Origin: Terrihabitans soli
Lineage (GTDB): Bacteria; Pseudomonadota; Alphaproteobacteria; Rhizobiales; Methylopilaceae
Direction of reading: 5' to 3'
Length of the DNA stretch: 64,000 bases
NCBI RefSeq assembly: GCF_014191545.1
Contig: NZ_AP023361.1
Location: forward strand, 1 to 64,000
Position numbers and translations under genes: made by a program. The notes under the pieces were generated by a model, which did no database searches, was not told where the DNA came from, and saw only the letters and a list, made by a program, of their open reading frames with translations. Each line of letters begins with the position of its first letter. Position 1 is the first letter of the stretch. Shown one piece after another: positions 24,967 through 34,538 of this stretch.

Positions 24967-25026
24967 GGCTTGCTCCGGAGGGAAGATTGCGGGCGCTTTG
25001 GGAGGCGCCCGGTCTTCTCGCAAGCC
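24967..25026 (-). promoter_or_regulatory. Structured metK leader (three nested helices)
   Basis: In the minus-strand RNA three helices can nest. GGCTTGC (25026 to 25020) pairs with GCAAGCC (24973 to 24967), directly before the GTG start. GAAGA (25017 to 25013) pairs with TCTTC (24986 to 24982), and CGGGCGC (25011 to 25005) with GCGCCCG (24996 to 24990) around an 8-base loop. The ribosome site lies partly in the outer helix. This could be a translational switch. I do not recognise a known SAM riboswitch class in it. Confidence 0.45.
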
Positions 25027-25061
25027 ACAGGAGAGCGGTCAAGCTCGCCTGCGCTGCGTCC

Positions 25062-25460
25062 TTAATCGCCGTCGGCGAGGGACGAAACGAGGTCGACGAT
25101 CCGGCGGCGAACCTTCGGATCCTTGACCTTCATGAAGCTCTTGGTGAGCTGGAGGCCTTCGGACGTGGCGAGGAAGTCGGCGACATAATCGCCCTTCTTG
25201 TCGCTGAAGCCGGGGGGCAGAGCCTCACCCTGGGCATCTTCAAAGAAGTAAGACACCGGAACGCCGAGAACTTCCGACATCTGCTGGAGGCGCGAGGCGC
25301 CGATCCGGTTGGCGCCTTTCTCGTATTTCTGGATCTGCTGGAAGGTGATGCCGAGTGCGGTACCAAGCTTCTCCTGGCTCATCCCGATCAGTAGCCGGCG
25401 CATGCGGACACGCGCACCGACATGTTTGTCGATCGGATTGGGGGCCTTGGTCGCCATCAT
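25062..25460 (-). CDS. XRE-family HTH transcriptional regulator (in frame with lnt)
   Basis: The 132-residue protein from the ATG at 25460 has an N-terminal lambda-repressor-like [46 protein letters not shown] (about 15-70). A C-terminal tail follows, with a SLADGD end. It has its own AGGAG ribosome site 8 bases before the ATG, so it can be made as a separate protein, although the lnt frame also runs into it without a stop. Position between lnt and metK is conserved in rhizobia. Its target genes are unknown; metK next door is a candidate. Confidence 0.88.
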   Translation of the reverse strand: MMATKAPNPIDKHVGARVRMRRLLIGMSQEKLGTALGITFQQIQKYEKGANRIGASRLQQMSEVLGVPVSYFFEDAQGEALPPGFSDKKGDYVADFLATSEGLQLTKSFMKVKDPKVRRRIVDLVSSLADGD

Positions 25461-27176
25461 GAAATGAGCTCCTGCCTCGGCAAGCGCCGCGGTCGTTGTT
25501 ACCGACGTTCGTGGAAAAGCCGGTTGGGAAGGGGACATGCCCCAGAGATTGTTATGTGCGCCGCCCACACGCGCGGCAGAATGGTTGCCTGCAGGAGTAA
25601 AGTCAAACCCACCGGGGGTCAGGACGGCCCCTACAATAGTTGTAAAATACATTATTACGAGCAGCCAAAGTCCATAGGCAGAATACACCGTAGTCCTTGA
25701 AGCCACAGGTAAATTTGTGTCCAGAATGCCCTCGCCTGCAAGCGGCAGCGAGACTAAGGTTCTACCAAGAGCATCCACTACTCCGGAGATCCCGGTGTTC
25801 GCCGCGCGGATCAAAGGAAGGCCCTGTTCGAGGGCCCGGACGCGGGCCTGAGCGAAGTGCTGATGGGGGCCCGGCGTGTCGCCGAACCAGCCGTCATTGG
25901 TGACATTGAGAAGGGCATCGGGCCGCTCCTCGTCATAAACGCCGGTCGGGAAGATCGCCTCGTAACAGATCAGCGGCCCGAGCTTCAGGCCGGAGGGCAG
26001 CGTGATGTTGTGCGGCGCCTCGCCGGGCGTGAAACCGCCGGGCAGCCGCGTCAGCTGCCGGAAGCCGATGGCTTCGAGGACACTCTGAAACGGCAGGAAC
26101 TCACCGCCCGGGACGAGATGTACCTTGTCATAGGTCGCAAGGATCGACCCGTCGCTGCCGAGGGCGTGAATGGAATTGAAGACGCGCCTTTTGCCCGGCA
26201 CGCCGTCCTCGTCGAGCCGCGCCGCCCCGGTCAGAAGGATTTGGCCGTCGGACAGGAGTCCGCCGATCTGCGCCAGGGCGTCGGGCGTCCGGGCGAGGAA
26301 GAAGGGGAAGGCCGATTCCGGCCAGACCAGAATATCGGCCTCATCCAGCGTGCCGTTCTCGGATGTCTTCTGCTGCGAGAGCGAAAGATAGCGCGCCATG
26401 ATCTCGGGTTTGGCGGAGGCGCGGAATTTGTCGTCCTGCGGGATGTTCGGCTGCATGATGCGGACTTTGGTGTCCGTGAACTGCGTCTCGCCGCTGATGT
26501 AAAGACGCGCCAAGCCAAAGAGCGCGAGCGCCGCGAGGGCGCCGAGCGCAATCGCCGGCGGCCGGAAGCGCCAGATTCCCGTCTCGTCGTTGAGCGTTGC
26601 CGGCGCCGCAAAAACCGCCACCGCTATGATCGTCAGGCCCTCGACGCCGAAGACGCTCGCCGATTGCCCCATCCAGGACGTATTGGCGAGCGCATAGCCG
26701 AACTCGTTCCACGGAAAGCCGGTGAGGAGATGACCGCGCAGCCATTCGGACGCCGAGAGACCGAACGCGAAAGCGAGGATGCGGCCCGGACCGTTCGACC
26801 AGAACGCACGGGCCAGCGCAAAACCAAACCCGGTGAAGAGAGCAAGAAGCAGCGGCAGGCCGAGAACCGCAAACGGCATCATCCATTGATAGCTGTCGCC
26901 CGGCACGAAGAACGCCATGCCGATCCACCACAGACCCGCAAGGAAATAGCCGAAACCGAAGGAAAAGCCGGCAATGGCTGCATCGCGCAGACCGGCGCGG
27001 CCGCCGCCGGTGCCGTCGAGGATCAGCACAGCCGCGGGAAATGTCAGAAAAAGAACCGGCCAAAGATCGTAAGGCGGCATGGCCAACGCCGAGACCGCGC
27101 CGACGACTGCCGCCACGAGAACGCGCGCTTTGCCGTCGAGAAGGACCAGAAGGTGGACGGGCAAAGCAAGCCGCAA
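25062..27176 (-). CDS. lnt: Apolipoprotein N-acyltransferase, open frame continuing into the HTH gene
   Basis: Lnt N-acylates the N-terminal cysteine of lipoproteins in the inner membrane. About six membrane segments (about 10-200) precede a nitrilase-type domain with the triad Glu in VWPESAF (about 284), Lys in [12 protein letters not shown] (about 350) and Cys in CYEAIFP (about 404). A last membrane segment ([18 protein letters not shown]) follows. After it there is no stop codon: a 50-residue low-complexity stretch leads straight into the HTH protein, so the frame spans 704 codons. A TTG at 27176, 4 bases after the corC stop, is the likely start. DNA for the Lnt C-terminus is GC-poor compared with the rest. 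Confidence 0.8.
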   Translation of the reverse strand: MRLALPVHLLVLLDGKARVLVAAVVGAVSALAMPPYDLWPVLFLTFPAAVLILDGTGGGRAGLRDAAIAGFSFGFGYFLAGLWWIGMAFFVPGDSYQWMMPFAVLGLPLLLALFTGFGFALARAFWSNGPGRILAFAFGLSASEWLRGHLLTGFPWNEFGYALANTSWMGQSASVFGVEGLTIIAVAVFAAPATLNDETGIWRFRPPAIALGALAALALFGLARLYISGETQFTDTKVRIMQPNIPQDDKFRASAKPEIMARYLSLSQQKTSENGTLDEADILVWPESAFPFFLARTPDALAQIGGLLSDGQILLTGAARLDEDGVPGKRRVFNSIHALGSDGSILATYDKVHLVPGGEFLPFQSVLEAIGFRQLTRLPGGFTPGEAPHNITLPSGLKLGPLICYEAIFPTGVYDEERPDALLNVTNDGWFGDTPGPHQHFAQARVRALEQGLPLIRAANTGISGVVDALGRTLVSLPLAGEGILDTNLPVASRTTVYSAYGLWLLVIMYFTTIVGAVLTPGGFDFTPAGNHSAARVGGAHNNLWGMSPSQPAFPRTSVTTTAALAEAGAHFMMATKAPNPIDKHVGARVRMRRLLIGMSQEKLGTALGITFQQIQKYEKGANRIGASRLQQMSEVLGVPVSYFFEDAQGEALPPGFSDKKGDYVADFLATSEGLQLTKSFMKVKDPKVRRRIVDLVSSLADGD

Positions 27177-27180
27177 GCGT

Positions 27181-28173
27181 CTATCCCGCTTCCGTCTCGC
27201 TGGGTGAGGATGTTGCGCCGGCTTTCGATGGCGCCGGCTCGGATGCGGCTTCCGGACGGCGGCGGATGCGCACGCGCTTGACGCGGCGCGGATCGGCATC
27301 GAGCACTTCGAAATCGAGATCGCCGGGACCGGCGAGAATTTCGCCGCGCACCGGCACACGGCCGGCCAGCATCACAAGCAGCCCGCCGATCGTATCGACC
27401 TCGTCGGCAAGATCCGACAGGTCGATGTCCGGCAATTTCGCAACGAGATCTTCGACCGGCGCGCGGCCCTGCGCGATAAGAGTGTTGTCGCGGCCGCGGC
27501 GGATCATCGGCCCTTCCGCTTCGTCGTGCTCGTCTTCGATATCGCCGACGACCATTTCGACGAGATTTTCGATCGTCACGAGACCGTCCGTGCCGCCGTG
27601 CTCGTCGATGACGAGCGCCATGTGAATATGGTTGGCCTGCATCTTGGCGAGAAGATCGCTCGCCGGCATGCTCGGCGGTACATACAGTGTTTCGCGCACG
27701 AGATCGGCATCGATGATCGACACGTCGAGATCAGGCTTGCCGAGATCCAGGCGCTTGGCCTTGGAGCGCGTGCGCGAGCGCTTGGTCAGATAGGACAGAA
27801 CGTCCTTGATATGGACCATGCCCTTCAGGTCGTCGATCGTCTCGCCATAGACGGGCAGGCGCGAATGACCGGCTTCCTCGAACTTGATCAGAAGTTCGTC
27901 GAGCGAGGTCTCGCCCGCGACCGCCACGATATCGGGCCGCTGAACCATGGCGTCGCTGACATGCTGTTCGCGCAGGCCGAGGATGTTTTTGAGCATCGCC
28001 CGCTCCTCGGGCGAAAAGTCCGGCGCATCTTCGCCGGCATCTTCAGCAAGAGCATCCTCGATTTCGTCGCGCAGGGTCGGCGCCTGCTTCAGGCCGAGCA
28101 TGATTTTCAGGCGGTCGAGAAGACCGCGATCTTCAGACGCCGTACTACTTCGGCTGGAATCGTCGTTGGCCAT
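27181..28173 (-). CDS. CorC/HlyC-type CBS-domain protein (TlyC family)
   Basis: A 330-residue cytosolic protein with two CBS domains (about 70-200: [15 protein letters not shown]..., [20 protein letters not shown]) and a C-terminal CorC_HlyC domain ([22 protein letters not shown]). The membrane DUF21 domain of CorB-like relatives is absent. It is called magnesium/cobalt efflux factor or hemolysin in databases; its real role in alphaproteobacteria is not settled. In the conserved ybeY-corC-lnt order, it ends 4 bases before the lnt start. The N-terminus is acidic, the C-terminus Pro/Ser-rich. Confidence 0.88.
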   Translation of the reverse strand: MANDDSSRSSTASEDRGLLDRLKIMLGLKQAPTLRDEIEDALAEDAGEDAPDFSPEERAMLKNILGLREQHVSDAMVQRPDIVAVAGETSLDELLIKFEEAGHSRLPVYGETIDDLKGMVHIKDVLSYLTKRSRTRSKAKRLDLGKPDLDVSIIDADLVRETLYVPPSMPASDLLAKMQANHIHMALVIDEHGGTDGLVTIENLVEMVVGDIEDEHDEAEGPMIRRGRDNTLIAQGRAPVEDLVAKLPDIDLSDLADEVDTIGGLLVMLAGRVPVRGEILAGPGDLDFEVLDADPRRVKRVRIRRRPEAASEPAPSKAGATSSPSETEAG

Positions 28174-28182
28174 GGGAATGCC

Positions 28183-28668
28183 CTAGCGGGGCTCGGTCTC
28201 CAGATAGGGATCGTCTATGCCGAGGCGGGCCAAAGCCGCGCGCTCGAGGTTTTCCATCTCTTCGGCGTCTTCATCATTCATATGATCGAAGCCGAAGAGG
28301 TGAAGGGTGCCGTGAACGACAAGATGGGCAAAATGCGCATCGAAGCTTTTGCCTTCACGCGCGGCCTCATCGGCCACGGTCTCGAAGGCCAGAACAAGAT
28401 CGCCGAGCAGCGGCGCGGTGGCGATCTCTTCGCCTTCGGCCGCCGGAAAGGACAGAACATTGGTCGGCTGATCCTTGTCGCGCCAATCGCGGTTCAGATC
28501 TTTCAGTTTCGCATTGTCGGCGAGGATGACCGCGAGCTCGGCATCTTCCATGTAGGGACGGCGCGCTTCGGCCAACGCCGCATCGACCGCGCGCCTGGCG
28601 ATCTCTTCGAGACCGGCGCGCGCGCTCCAGAGCGGGCTTTCCGCCACCACATCGACAACGGGGCTCAC
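28183..28668 (-). CDS. ybeY: Endoribonuclease/rRNA maturation factor YbeY
   Basis: YbeY is a zinc-dependent endoribonuclease for 16S rRNA 3' maturation and ribosome quality control. The 161-residue protein has the metal motif HGTLHLFGFDH (His-x3-His-x5-His, about 119-129) and the upstream RDKDQPTNVLSFP signature. It overlaps the phoH stop by 4 bases and is followed by the CBS-domain gene, the standard arrangement. Confidence 0.95.
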   Translation of the reverse strand: MSPVVDVVAESPLWSARAGLEEIARRAVDAALAEARRPYMEDAELAVILADNAKLKDLNRDWRDKDQPTNVLSFPAAEGEEIATAPLLGDLVLAFETVADEAAREGKSFDAHFAHLVVHGTLHLFGFDHMNDEDAEEMENLERAALARLGIDDPYLETEPR

Positions 28669-29672
28669 TTTCCGCCCCCGGGAAGCTTCGCGCGATCGGA
28701 AGCCTCATAGGCGCGGACAATGCGTCCGACGAGTTCGTGGCGCACGACATCGGCTTCGCCGAAGCGGCACACGGAAATGCCTTCGACATCGGCGAGCAGG
28801 CGCGTTGCTTCAATGAGGCCCGACATCTGCCCGGAGGGCAGATCGATCTGGGTGGCATCGCCGCAGACGATCATGCGCGAATTTTCGCCAAGACGCGTCA
28901 GAAACATTTTCATCTGCATCGCGGTCGCGTTCTGCGCTTCGTCGAGAATGATGACGGAGTTGAACAGCGTGCGGCCACGCATGAAGGCCAGCGGCGCGAT
29001 TTCGATGACGCCGGATTCCAGCCCGCGCTCGACGCGCTCCGGCGGCAGCATGTCGTAGAGAGCATCGTAAAGCGGGCGCAGATAGGGATCGACCTTTTCG
29101 CGCATATCACCCGGCAGAAAGCCGAGACGCTCGCCGGCTTCGACGGCGGGACGCGACAGAACGATGCGATCGACTTCGCCGCGCTCGAGCATGGACACAG
29201 CATGCGCGACCGCGAGATAGGTTTTGCCGGTGCCGGCCGGACCGATGCCGAAAACGAGCTCATGTTGTCCGAGCGCGCGCATATAGGCGTCCTGCGCGGG
29301 CGTGCGCGCAACGACGGTTTTCTTGCGCGTCGAGATATGCGTCATGCCCGGACGCGGGCCGCCGCCCGAGCCGAACAGATTTGCCTGATCGCCGGTCATG
29401 CGGATGGCGCCGTCGACATCGCCGAGGCCGACATCTTCGCCGCGCTTGACGCGCGCCAGCAGAGTTTCAAACACGCGCTTGGCCTGCGCCACAGCGTCGG
29501 GCTTGCCGCGGATCGCGACATGATTGCCGCTCGGCGTGACTTCGACACCAAGGCGCCGCTCGAGAAAAGCAAGATTCTGATCGTGGCTGCCGAAGATTCC
29601 GGACGCCAGACGATTGTCGTCAAAAGTCAGGACGATTTCGGATGTTTTCGGAGCAGGGACCGGACTTGTCAC
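28665..29672 (-). CDS. phoH: PhoH-family ATPase
   Basis: A 335-residue P-loop ATPase/helicase-like protein with an N-terminal KH-like segment ([20 protein letters not shown]) and the PhoH domain: Walker [14 protein letters not shown] (about 140-152), Walker [14 protein letters not shown], and [15 protein letters not shown]. Its partner YbeY is encoded next, overlapping by 4 bases, fitting a role in RNA processing. Its start overlaps the miaB stop by 4 bases. Confidence 0.94.
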   Translation of the reverse strand: MTSPVPAPKTSEIVLTFDDNRLASGIFGSHDQNLAFLERRLGVEVTPSGNHVAIRGKPDAVAQAKRVFETLLARVKRGEDVGLGDVDGAIRMTGDQANLFGSGGGPRPGMTHISTRKKTVVARTPAQDAYMRALGQHELVFGIGPAGTGKTYLAVAHAVSMLERGEVDRIVLSRPAVEAGERLGFLPGDMREKVDPYLRPLYDALYDMLPPERVERGLESGVIEIAPLAFMRGRTLFNSVIILDEAQNATAMQMKMFLTRLGENSRMIVCGDATQIDLPSGQMSGLIEATRLLADVEGISVCRFGEADVVRHELVGRIVRAYEASDRAKLPGGGK

Positions 29673-31051
29673 GCCACCGCCTCCATTTCCGCATTCTGCG
29701 GCTGAGCTTCCACAATACCAAACAGACTGTTGCGGCCGTTCGACACGATTTTCACCGGAAGAACGTCGCCGATTGAAACTGTATCCGATTCGATCTGCAC
29801 CGGCTGCAGATAGGGCGAACGCCCGGCGATTTGCCCGGGATGACGGCCGGCGCGGTCGAACAGAACGCTCATCACGCGGCCGACACTGGAGCGGTTGAAA
29901 TCCTGCCGCTGCTCTTCGAGCAGCGCCTGCAATTCAAGAAGGCGCGCCGAGCGCACCTCTTCCGGCACCTGATCCATATCGGCGGCGGGCGTGCCGGGGC
30001 GCGGCGAATATTTGAACGAGAAGGTCGAAGCGAATGTGACGTCGCGCGCCAGCCGCATCGTCGCCTGGAAATCTTCATCCGTTTCGCCGGGGAAGCCGGT
30101 GATGAAATCGGACGACAGCGCAAGATCGGGCTGAGCGTCGCGGATGCGGTCGATGAGCTTCAGATAATCTTTCGCCGTATGGCCGCGGTTCATCGCATCG
30201 AGAATGCGATCCGAGCCCGACTGCACGGGAAGATGCAGATACGGCATCAGCTGTTTCAAATCGCGATGCGCAGCGATGAGCTCATCGTCCATATCGCGCG
30301 GATGGCTTGTGGTGTAGCGCAGGCGCGCAATACCCGGGATTTCAGCGATGCGGCGCAACAGGCGGCCGAGGCTCCAGATTTTTCCGTCCGGGCCTTCGCC
30401 GTGAAATGCATTGACGTTCTGGCCGAGCAGAGTGAGCTCGCGCACGCCATGGTCCGCGAGACGCTCAGCCTCGGTGATGATCTGCGACACCTGCCGCGAT
30501 ATTTCCGCGCCGCGCGTATAAGGCACGACGCAGAAGGTGCAGAATTTATCGCAGCCTTCCTGCACGGTGAGAAACGCTGCCGGGCCGCGCGCCAGAGTTT
30601 TCGCGGCGCTCGCGGCGGGCAGATGCGCAAATTTATCTTCGACCGCAAATTCGGTGTCGACGACGCGGCCGCTTTTCGCACGCGCTAGAAGATCGGGCAG
30701 GCGGTGATAGTTCTGCGGGCCGACGACAAGATCGACGCCCCGCGCGCGCTTTAGAATCTCGGCGCCTTCGGCCTGGGCCACGCAGCCCGCCACCGCGATC
30801 ATCACATCGCTGCCATCAGCGGCCTTTCGCTCGGCGCGCATTTCGCGCATGCGCCCGAGTTCCGAATAAACCTTCTCGGCCGCCTTCTCGCGGATATGGC
30901 AGGTGTTGAGGATGACGAGATCGGCGTCTTCGGCGGTTTGCGTCTCGACATAGCCTTCAGGAGCCAGCGCGTCCGCCATGCGCTGGGCGTCGTAGACGTT
31001 CATCTGACAGCCATAGGACCGGACGAAGAGCTTCTTTGGATGTGAATTCAT
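29669..31051 (-). CDS. miaB: tRNA-2-methylthio-N6-isopentenyladenosine synthase MiaB
   Basis: MiaB is a radical-SAM methylthiotransferase acting on A37 of tRNAs. From the ATG at 31051 the product is 460 residues. The N-terminal domain has three cluster cysteines ([21 protein letters not shown]). The radical-SAM motif CDKFCTFC lies at about 165-172, and a C-terminal TRAM domain ([24 protein letters not shown]) follows. A much longer upstream frame was rejected because the Arg/Gly-rich extension is a shadow of plsC. It overlaps phoH by 4 bases. Confidence 0.95.
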   Translation of the reverse strand: MNSHPKKLFVRSYGCQMNVYDAQRMADALAPEGYVETQTAEDADLVILNTCHIREKAAEKVYSELGRMREMRAERKAADGSDVMIAVAGCVAQAEGAEILKRARGVDLVVGPQNYHRLPDLLARAKSGRVVDTEFAVEDKFAHLPAASAAKTLARGPAAFLTVQEGCDKFCTFCVVPYTRGAEISRQVSQIITEAERLADHGVRELTLLGQNVNAFHGEGPDGKIWSLGRLLRRIAEIPGIARLRYTTSHPRDMDDELIAAHRDLKQLMPYLHLPVQSGSDRILDAMNRGHTAKDYLKLIDRIRDAQPDLALSSDFITGFPGETDEDFQATMRLARDVTFASTFSFKYSPRPGTPAADMDQVPEEVRSARLLELQALLEEQRQDFNRSSVGRVMSVLFDRAGRHPGQIAGRSPYLQPVQIESDTVSIGDVLPVKIVSNGRNSLFGIVEAQPQNAEMEAVA

Positions 31052-31128
31052 CAAAGTCGGAATGCCGCTCCGGCGCGGAGTACGCGCCTGTCCCTTTCGT
31101 CCTGCAATGCAAAAGCCGGACCCCGGTT

Positions 31129-31980
31129 TTAGCCGGTTTGGGCCTCCAAGAGAATAGCCAGCTCGCCGGAGGGCTCCGCCGGAGCGGAAGGGGCCTCGCC
31201 GCGGAGGGCCCGCAGGGTCATGGCCCGGACCTCGGCCTCGGCCCGCCGGGCGATGTCCTTGCGGTCGGTCTCGGCGGTCACGGCCATCGGCCGGCCGAAC
31301 GACACCACCGCCTCCGGGCCGCCAAATTTCATGATGTTCCACAGATGGTTAGGCAGGGTCATGCCGCCATACCAGGCAATGTCAGGACGCTCCCGGCGCA
31401 GCACGGGAAGACCATGGCGGCGGGGATAGGCGATGGAGACCGGCTGGACGAAAACCTCCGCCGAGCCGCCCTCGGCCCCCTCTAGAGAAAGGGCCTCGCG
31501 GGCGGCGCCGATCAGGGCCGAACGGAAAGGCAGCACCCGGTTATGGTCGCTCGACGTGCCTTCGGCGAACAGAACCATGGCATCGCCGGCATTCAGCCGG
31601 GCGGCAATATCCCTGGCGGTGCCGCGGGTTGCCGTCCGGCGGGCGCGGTCGACGAAGATCGTCCGCTGCAGGCGGGCGAGAAAGCCTATGCCCGGCCAGG
31701 CGCCGACTTCGCTTTTTGCAACAAAACTCACCGGCATCGCCGCCGACAGCACGACGATGTCGAGCCAGGAGACGTGATTGGCGAGAAGAAGAAGGGGACG
31801 CTGCGTCGCGAGCGCGCCGACATCCACGCGGCGAATGCCGAGAATGAAGCAGGCGGCGCGGTGATAGAAATGCGGGATCGCGCCGCCGCGGTGCGGCGCA
31901 AGTTTGAGCACGGCATATTGAAAAGGCAGAAGAAACAAAGTGAGCGCGATCACGGCGGATGCCGTGACGGGCGCCATCAC
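31129..31980 (-). CDS. plsC: 1-acylglycerol-3-phosphate O-acyltransferase PlsC
   Basis: PlsC makes phosphatidic acid from lysophosphatidic acid at the inner membrane. The 283-residue protein starts with a hydrophobic segment ([18 protein letters not shown]). It carries the acyltransferase motif NHVSWLD (NHx4D-type), FAEGTSSDH and VQPVSIAYP. Its start overlaps the fur/mur stop by 4 bases, and miaB follows after a 77-base gap. The C-terminal Ala/Pro/Glu tail is unremarkable. Confidence 0.92.
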   Translation of the reverse strand: MMAPVTASAVIALTLFLLPFQYAVLKLAPHRGGAIPHFYHRAACFILGIRRVDVGALATQRPLLLLANHVSWLDIVVLSAAMPVSFVAKSEVGAWPGIGFLARLQRTIFVDRARRTATRGTARDIAARLNAGDAMVLFAEGTSSDHNRVLPFRSALIGAAREALSLEGAEGGSAEVFVQPVSIAYPRRHGLPVLRRERPDIAWYGGMTLPNHLWNIMKFGGPEAVVSFGRPMAVTAETDRKDIARRAEAEVRAMTLRALRGEAPSAPAEPSGELAILLEAQTG

Positions 31981-32408
31981 TTGGTGTCGTCCTTCTGATC
32001 TTTCAGGGGCACCGCATAAAGCTCCATGCGGTGATCCACGAGCTTGAAACCTAAACGACGCGCGATCTCGGCCTGCAGACGCTCGATTTCCTCGTCGCGG
32101 AATTCGACGACCTTGCCGGTGCGAAGATCGATCAGATGATCGTGGTGCTCGTCCGGCACCGGCTCGTAACGCGAGCGGCCGTCGCGGAAATCGTGTTTTG
32201 CGACGATGCCCGCATCCTCGAACAGCTTGACGGTCCTATAGACCGTCGCAATCGAAATGCGGTTGTCGATCTTTGCGGCACGGCGGTGCAGCTCCTCGAC
32301 ATCGGGATGATCGGTCGCGGCTTCGAGCACGCGGGCGATCACCCGGCGCTGCTCGGTCATGCGCATGCCTTTGGCGGCGCATTGATCTTCGATTGAGTTG
32401 TGATCCAC
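31977..32408 (-). CDS. fur: Fur-family metalloregulator (Fur/Mur)
   Basis: A winged-helix repressor of the Fur family. In rhizobia the homologue in this gene order often senses manganese (Mur) rather than iron. The GTG at 32408, after an AGAGGT site, gives 143 residues. It shows MRMTEQRRVIARVLEAATDHPD, ISIATVYRTVKLFEDAGIV (recognition helix) and the metal-binding PDEHHDHLID. The paired CxxC motifs of E. coli Fur are absent, as is typical of Mur. Upstream in-frame codons only shadow rimI. It overlaps plsC by 4 bases. Confidence 0.92.
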   Translation of the reverse strand: MDHNSIEDQCAAKGMRMTEQRRVIARVLEAATDHPDVEELHRRAAKIDNRISIATVYRTVKLFEDAGIVAKHDFRDGRSRYEPVPDEHHDHLIDLRTGKVVEFRDEEIERLQAEIARRLGFKLVDHRMELYAVPLKDQKDDTK

Positions 32409-32421
32409 GGCGACCTCTATA

Positions 32422-32910
32422 TCAGCCCAGGGCGCGGGCGAGAACACGCGCTTGGCCGCGCGTTCCGTCCGGCCTTGCATAGTAAGCAGGGCGCGTGCCG
32501 ATTTCGGAAAAGCCGAACCGGGCATAGAGGCGAAGGGCAGGGACATTCTGTTCGTCGACTTCGAGGACCACACGGCGCGCGCCGGCGGCCTGAAGCCGGG
32601 CGAGATGCCGCGCGAGAAGCGGCGAACTTCCACCCTTTCCGCGACGCTTGGATGACACCGCGATCGACAGCAGCTCCGCCTCGTCAACCGCAATCCGCGA
32701 CAGGGAAAAGCCGTCGATCGTCTGGCTGCGCGCCTTCGCCCGCAAAATATCGGTGACGGTATTTCGATCCGCCATCAGCCGCTCGATCTCGGCGACCGAC
32801 CAGCCGCGGGCAAAGCTGGCCGCATGCAGTTCGGCGATCTGCGCTGCGTGCTTCGGCTGGGCGGGATCGACCCGCCACTCCACTTTGCGAAAGAAGTCGA
32901 ACAGCCCCAT
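32422..32910 (-). CDS. rimI: GNAT acetyltransferase, RimI-like
   Basis: RimI acetylates the N-terminus of ribosomal protein S18; related GNATs have other targets. The 162-residue protein has the acetyl-CoA motif around IAVSSKRRGKGGSSPLL (a Q/RxxGxG/A-type loop) and LEVDEQNVPALRLYARFGF near the C-terminus, as in RimI. It lies 5 bases after tsaB and 13 bases before fur, in the conserved tsaB-rimI-fur order. Confidence 0.86.
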   Translation of the reverse strand: MGLFDFFRKVEWRVDPAQPKHAAQIAELHAASFARGWSVAEIERLMADRNTVTDILRAKARSQTIDGFSLSRIAVDEAELLSIAVSSKRRGKGGSSPLLARHLARLQAAGARRVVLEVDEQNVPALRLYARFGFSEIGTRPAYYARPDGTRGQARVLARALG

Positions 32911-32915
32911 CGGCG

Positions 32916-33587
32916 TCAGACCCTTGGGATCTGGCCGGAGGCCGGCGGCGTCGCATCGGCGGGGCGCAGATAGACCGGCCGCGGCAGACGCTCGGGCACC
33001 GGCGCGGATGCGCCGAGGCGCGCCAGCCAGACCGGATCGGGCGCAAAACTGTCGGGGACTATTTCGTGTTTGATCTTCGAGGCTTCCTGAACGATGGCGG
33101 CACCCGATCCGACAAGCCGTACCGAGCCTTCGCCGGCCATGCGCGCCGCTTCCTTCGCCGTCAGGACACGCGCCGGCACGAGTCCCAGGCCGGAGGGCGC
33201 AAAGATCTGGAAGAAGACGCGGCCATGCCGCGCATCGATCGCCGCGGCGACGGCGCGTCCATCCGTCAGCGCCAGAGCCGGCGCGACCAGCGCAATCAAG
33301 GTCGTGACGCCGACGAGAGGCTTGCGGGTGGCGAGCGACAGGCCGCGCGCCGCAGACAGCCCGACGCGAATTCCGGTGAAACTTCCGGGACCTGTGGTGA
33401 CAGCGAGACGGTCGATGCCGTTCAGACCCGCGGAGCCGCCGACGACCTGATCGATCATCGGCAGGAGCGCTTCCGCATGGCCGCGCTCCATCGGCAGGCT
33501 GGCCCTGGCGATCACGCGGTCCGGAGATGTGTCGATGAGCGCCACGGAACAGGCCGCAAGCGCCGTATCGATGGCGAGCACGCGCAC
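32916..33587 (-). CDS. tsaB: tRNA threonylcarbamoyladenosine biosynthesis protein TsaB
   Basis: TsaB is an ASKHA-fold partner of TsaD in making t6A37 of ANN-decoding tRNAs. The 223-residue protein begins MRVLAIDTALAACSVAL and has the conserved TGPGSFTGIRVGLSAARGL (about 65-83). Catalytic residues are in TsaD, not here. It leads a run with rimI and fur, downstream of the NifU-like gene by 77 bases. Confidence 0.93.
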   Translation of the reverse strand: MRVLAIDTALAACSVALIDTSPDRVIARASLPMERGHAEALLPMIDQVVGGSAGLNGIDRLAVTTGPGSFTGIRVGLSAARGLSLATRKPLVGVTTLIALVAPALALTDGRAVAAAIDARHGRVFFQIFAPSGLGLVPARVLTAKEAARMAGEGSVRLVGSGAAIVQEASKIKHEIVPDSFAPDPVWLARLGASAPVPERLPRPVYLRPADATPPASGQIPRV

Positions 33588-33664
33588 GCGATCTGTCCCA
33601 GCCTCAACTGAAGGTTATTTACACTGCGGCCGTGGAAAGGCGATAGCGCGCGAGGGGCTTTCCC

Positions 33665-34231
33665 TCAGACGGGACGCACTTCCTGCACTTCCGGCACGAA
33701 ATGGCGCAGGAGATTTTCGATGCCCTGCTTCAGCGTGGCCGTCGAAGACGGGCAGCCAGCGCAGGAGCCCTTCATGTTCAGGAACACGACGCCTTCGCGA
33801 TAGCCCTTGAAGGTGATGTCGCCGCCGTCCTGGGCGACGGCCGGGCGGACGCGCGTCTCGATCAGCTCCTTGATCGTGCCGACGAGGGCCGCATCGTCCT
33901 CCTCGAAGAATTCGCCGTCTTCGACCGAGCCGGTGGCGGAGACGCCATCGGCCAGAAGCGGCTGATTCTTGAGGTAATGCTCCATGATGGCGCCGAGAAT
34001 GGCCGGCTTCAGATGCTGCCAGTCCTCATTGCCCGTCTTGGTCACGGTGATGAAATCCTGACCGTAAAAGACGCCGCCGACGCCGGGCACCGCGAACAAC
34101 CGCTCGGCCAGGGGCGATTTCTTGGCCGCGTCGAGCGATGTGATTTCGAGCGTGCCGCCGGGCAGCACATCGCGGCCGGGCAGGAATTTCAGGGTTGCCG
34201 GGTTCGGCGTGGCTTCGGTCTGGATGAACAT
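33665..34231 (-). CDS. nfuA: NfuA-type iron-sulfur scaffold/carrier protein
   Basis: The 188-residue protein has an N-terminal Nfu-N domain (MFIQTEATPNPATLKFLPG, FAVPGVGGVFYGQDFITVTK) and a C-terminal NifU domain with the cluster-binding CxxC in GSCAGCPSS (about 151-159). It carries and delivers Fe-S clusters. It stands between the small membrane gene and tsaB. No isc or suf genes are in the window. Confidence 0.92.
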   Translation of the reverse strand: MFIQTEATPNPATLKFLPGRDVLPGGTLEITSLDAAKKSPLAERLFAVPGVGGVFYGQDFITVTKTGNEDWQHLKPAILGAIMEHYLKNQPLLADGVSATGSVEDGEFFEEDDAALVGTIKELIETRVRPAVAQDGGDITFKGYREGVVFLNMKGSCAGCPSSTATLKQGIENLLRHFVPEVQEVRPV

Positions 34232-34333
34232 ATCTCTTTTCCGTCAGGCCGCCGGGTTCAAGGCGCGGGGCCGGGCGCTCGCCCTATAGATATGAAGCTT
34301 GCGCCCGGAATGCAAAACGGCCCGGCAGAAGGG

Positions 34334-34468
34334 TCAGTTCACCTTAACGCCGCCCGACCCGATGCTGATATCGAGCGTGTTTTCGTCACGCTCATGGGCC
34401 TGATAGGCAAAGATGGCGACCGCGCCGGCCAGAACGATGATCACTCCGATAAGAATTCCGCGGTTCAT
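34334..34468 (-). CDS. 44-residue single-span membrane microprotein
   Basis: A short gene not usually caught by length filters: ATG at 34468, stop at 34336-34334. It encodes MNRGILIGVIIVLAGAVAIF followed by a charged stretch (AYQAHERDENTLDISIGS) and ending GGVKVN. One N-terminal membrane helix (about 4-21) with a periplasmic or cytosolic charged tail is visible. A perfect GGGAGA ribosome site lies 6 bases before the start, but inside a 7-bp hairpin. The family is unknown to me; similar small proteins occur in rhizobia. It lies between trpS and nfuA. Confidence 0.75.
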   Translation of the reverse strand: MNRGILIGVIIVLAGAVAIFAYQAHERDENTLDISIGSGGVKVN

Positions 34469-34472
34469 TTCT

Positions 34473-34493
34473 GTCTCCCGATTGTGGGGAGAC
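34473..34493 (-). promoter_or_regulatory. Hairpin sequestering the microprotein ribosome site
   Basis: On the minus strand GTCTCCC (34493 to 34487) pairs with GGGAGAC (34479 to 34473) around a 7-base loop, 4 bases before the ATG at 34468. The GGGAGA half is the ribosome-binding site, so translation should be low unless the hairpin opens. This suggests regulation by temperature, protein or small RNA; it is inference from the fold only. Confidence 0.5.
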
Positions 34494-34538
34494 AAACCCC
34501 GGCAGGGCCTTTTCGTTCCCGATTAGGGAAGGGTCGCC

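Noticed and set aside
24967-25026. Known SAM-I, SAM-II or SAM/SAH riboswitch before metK
   Set aside because: The leader folds, but I cannot match it to any of these consensus structures, so only a structured leader is reported.
31052-31342. Longer MiaB N-terminus starting at 31342
   Set aside because: The extra 97 residues are Arg/Gly/Pro-rich translation of the plsC region; MiaB families start near MNSHPKKLF.
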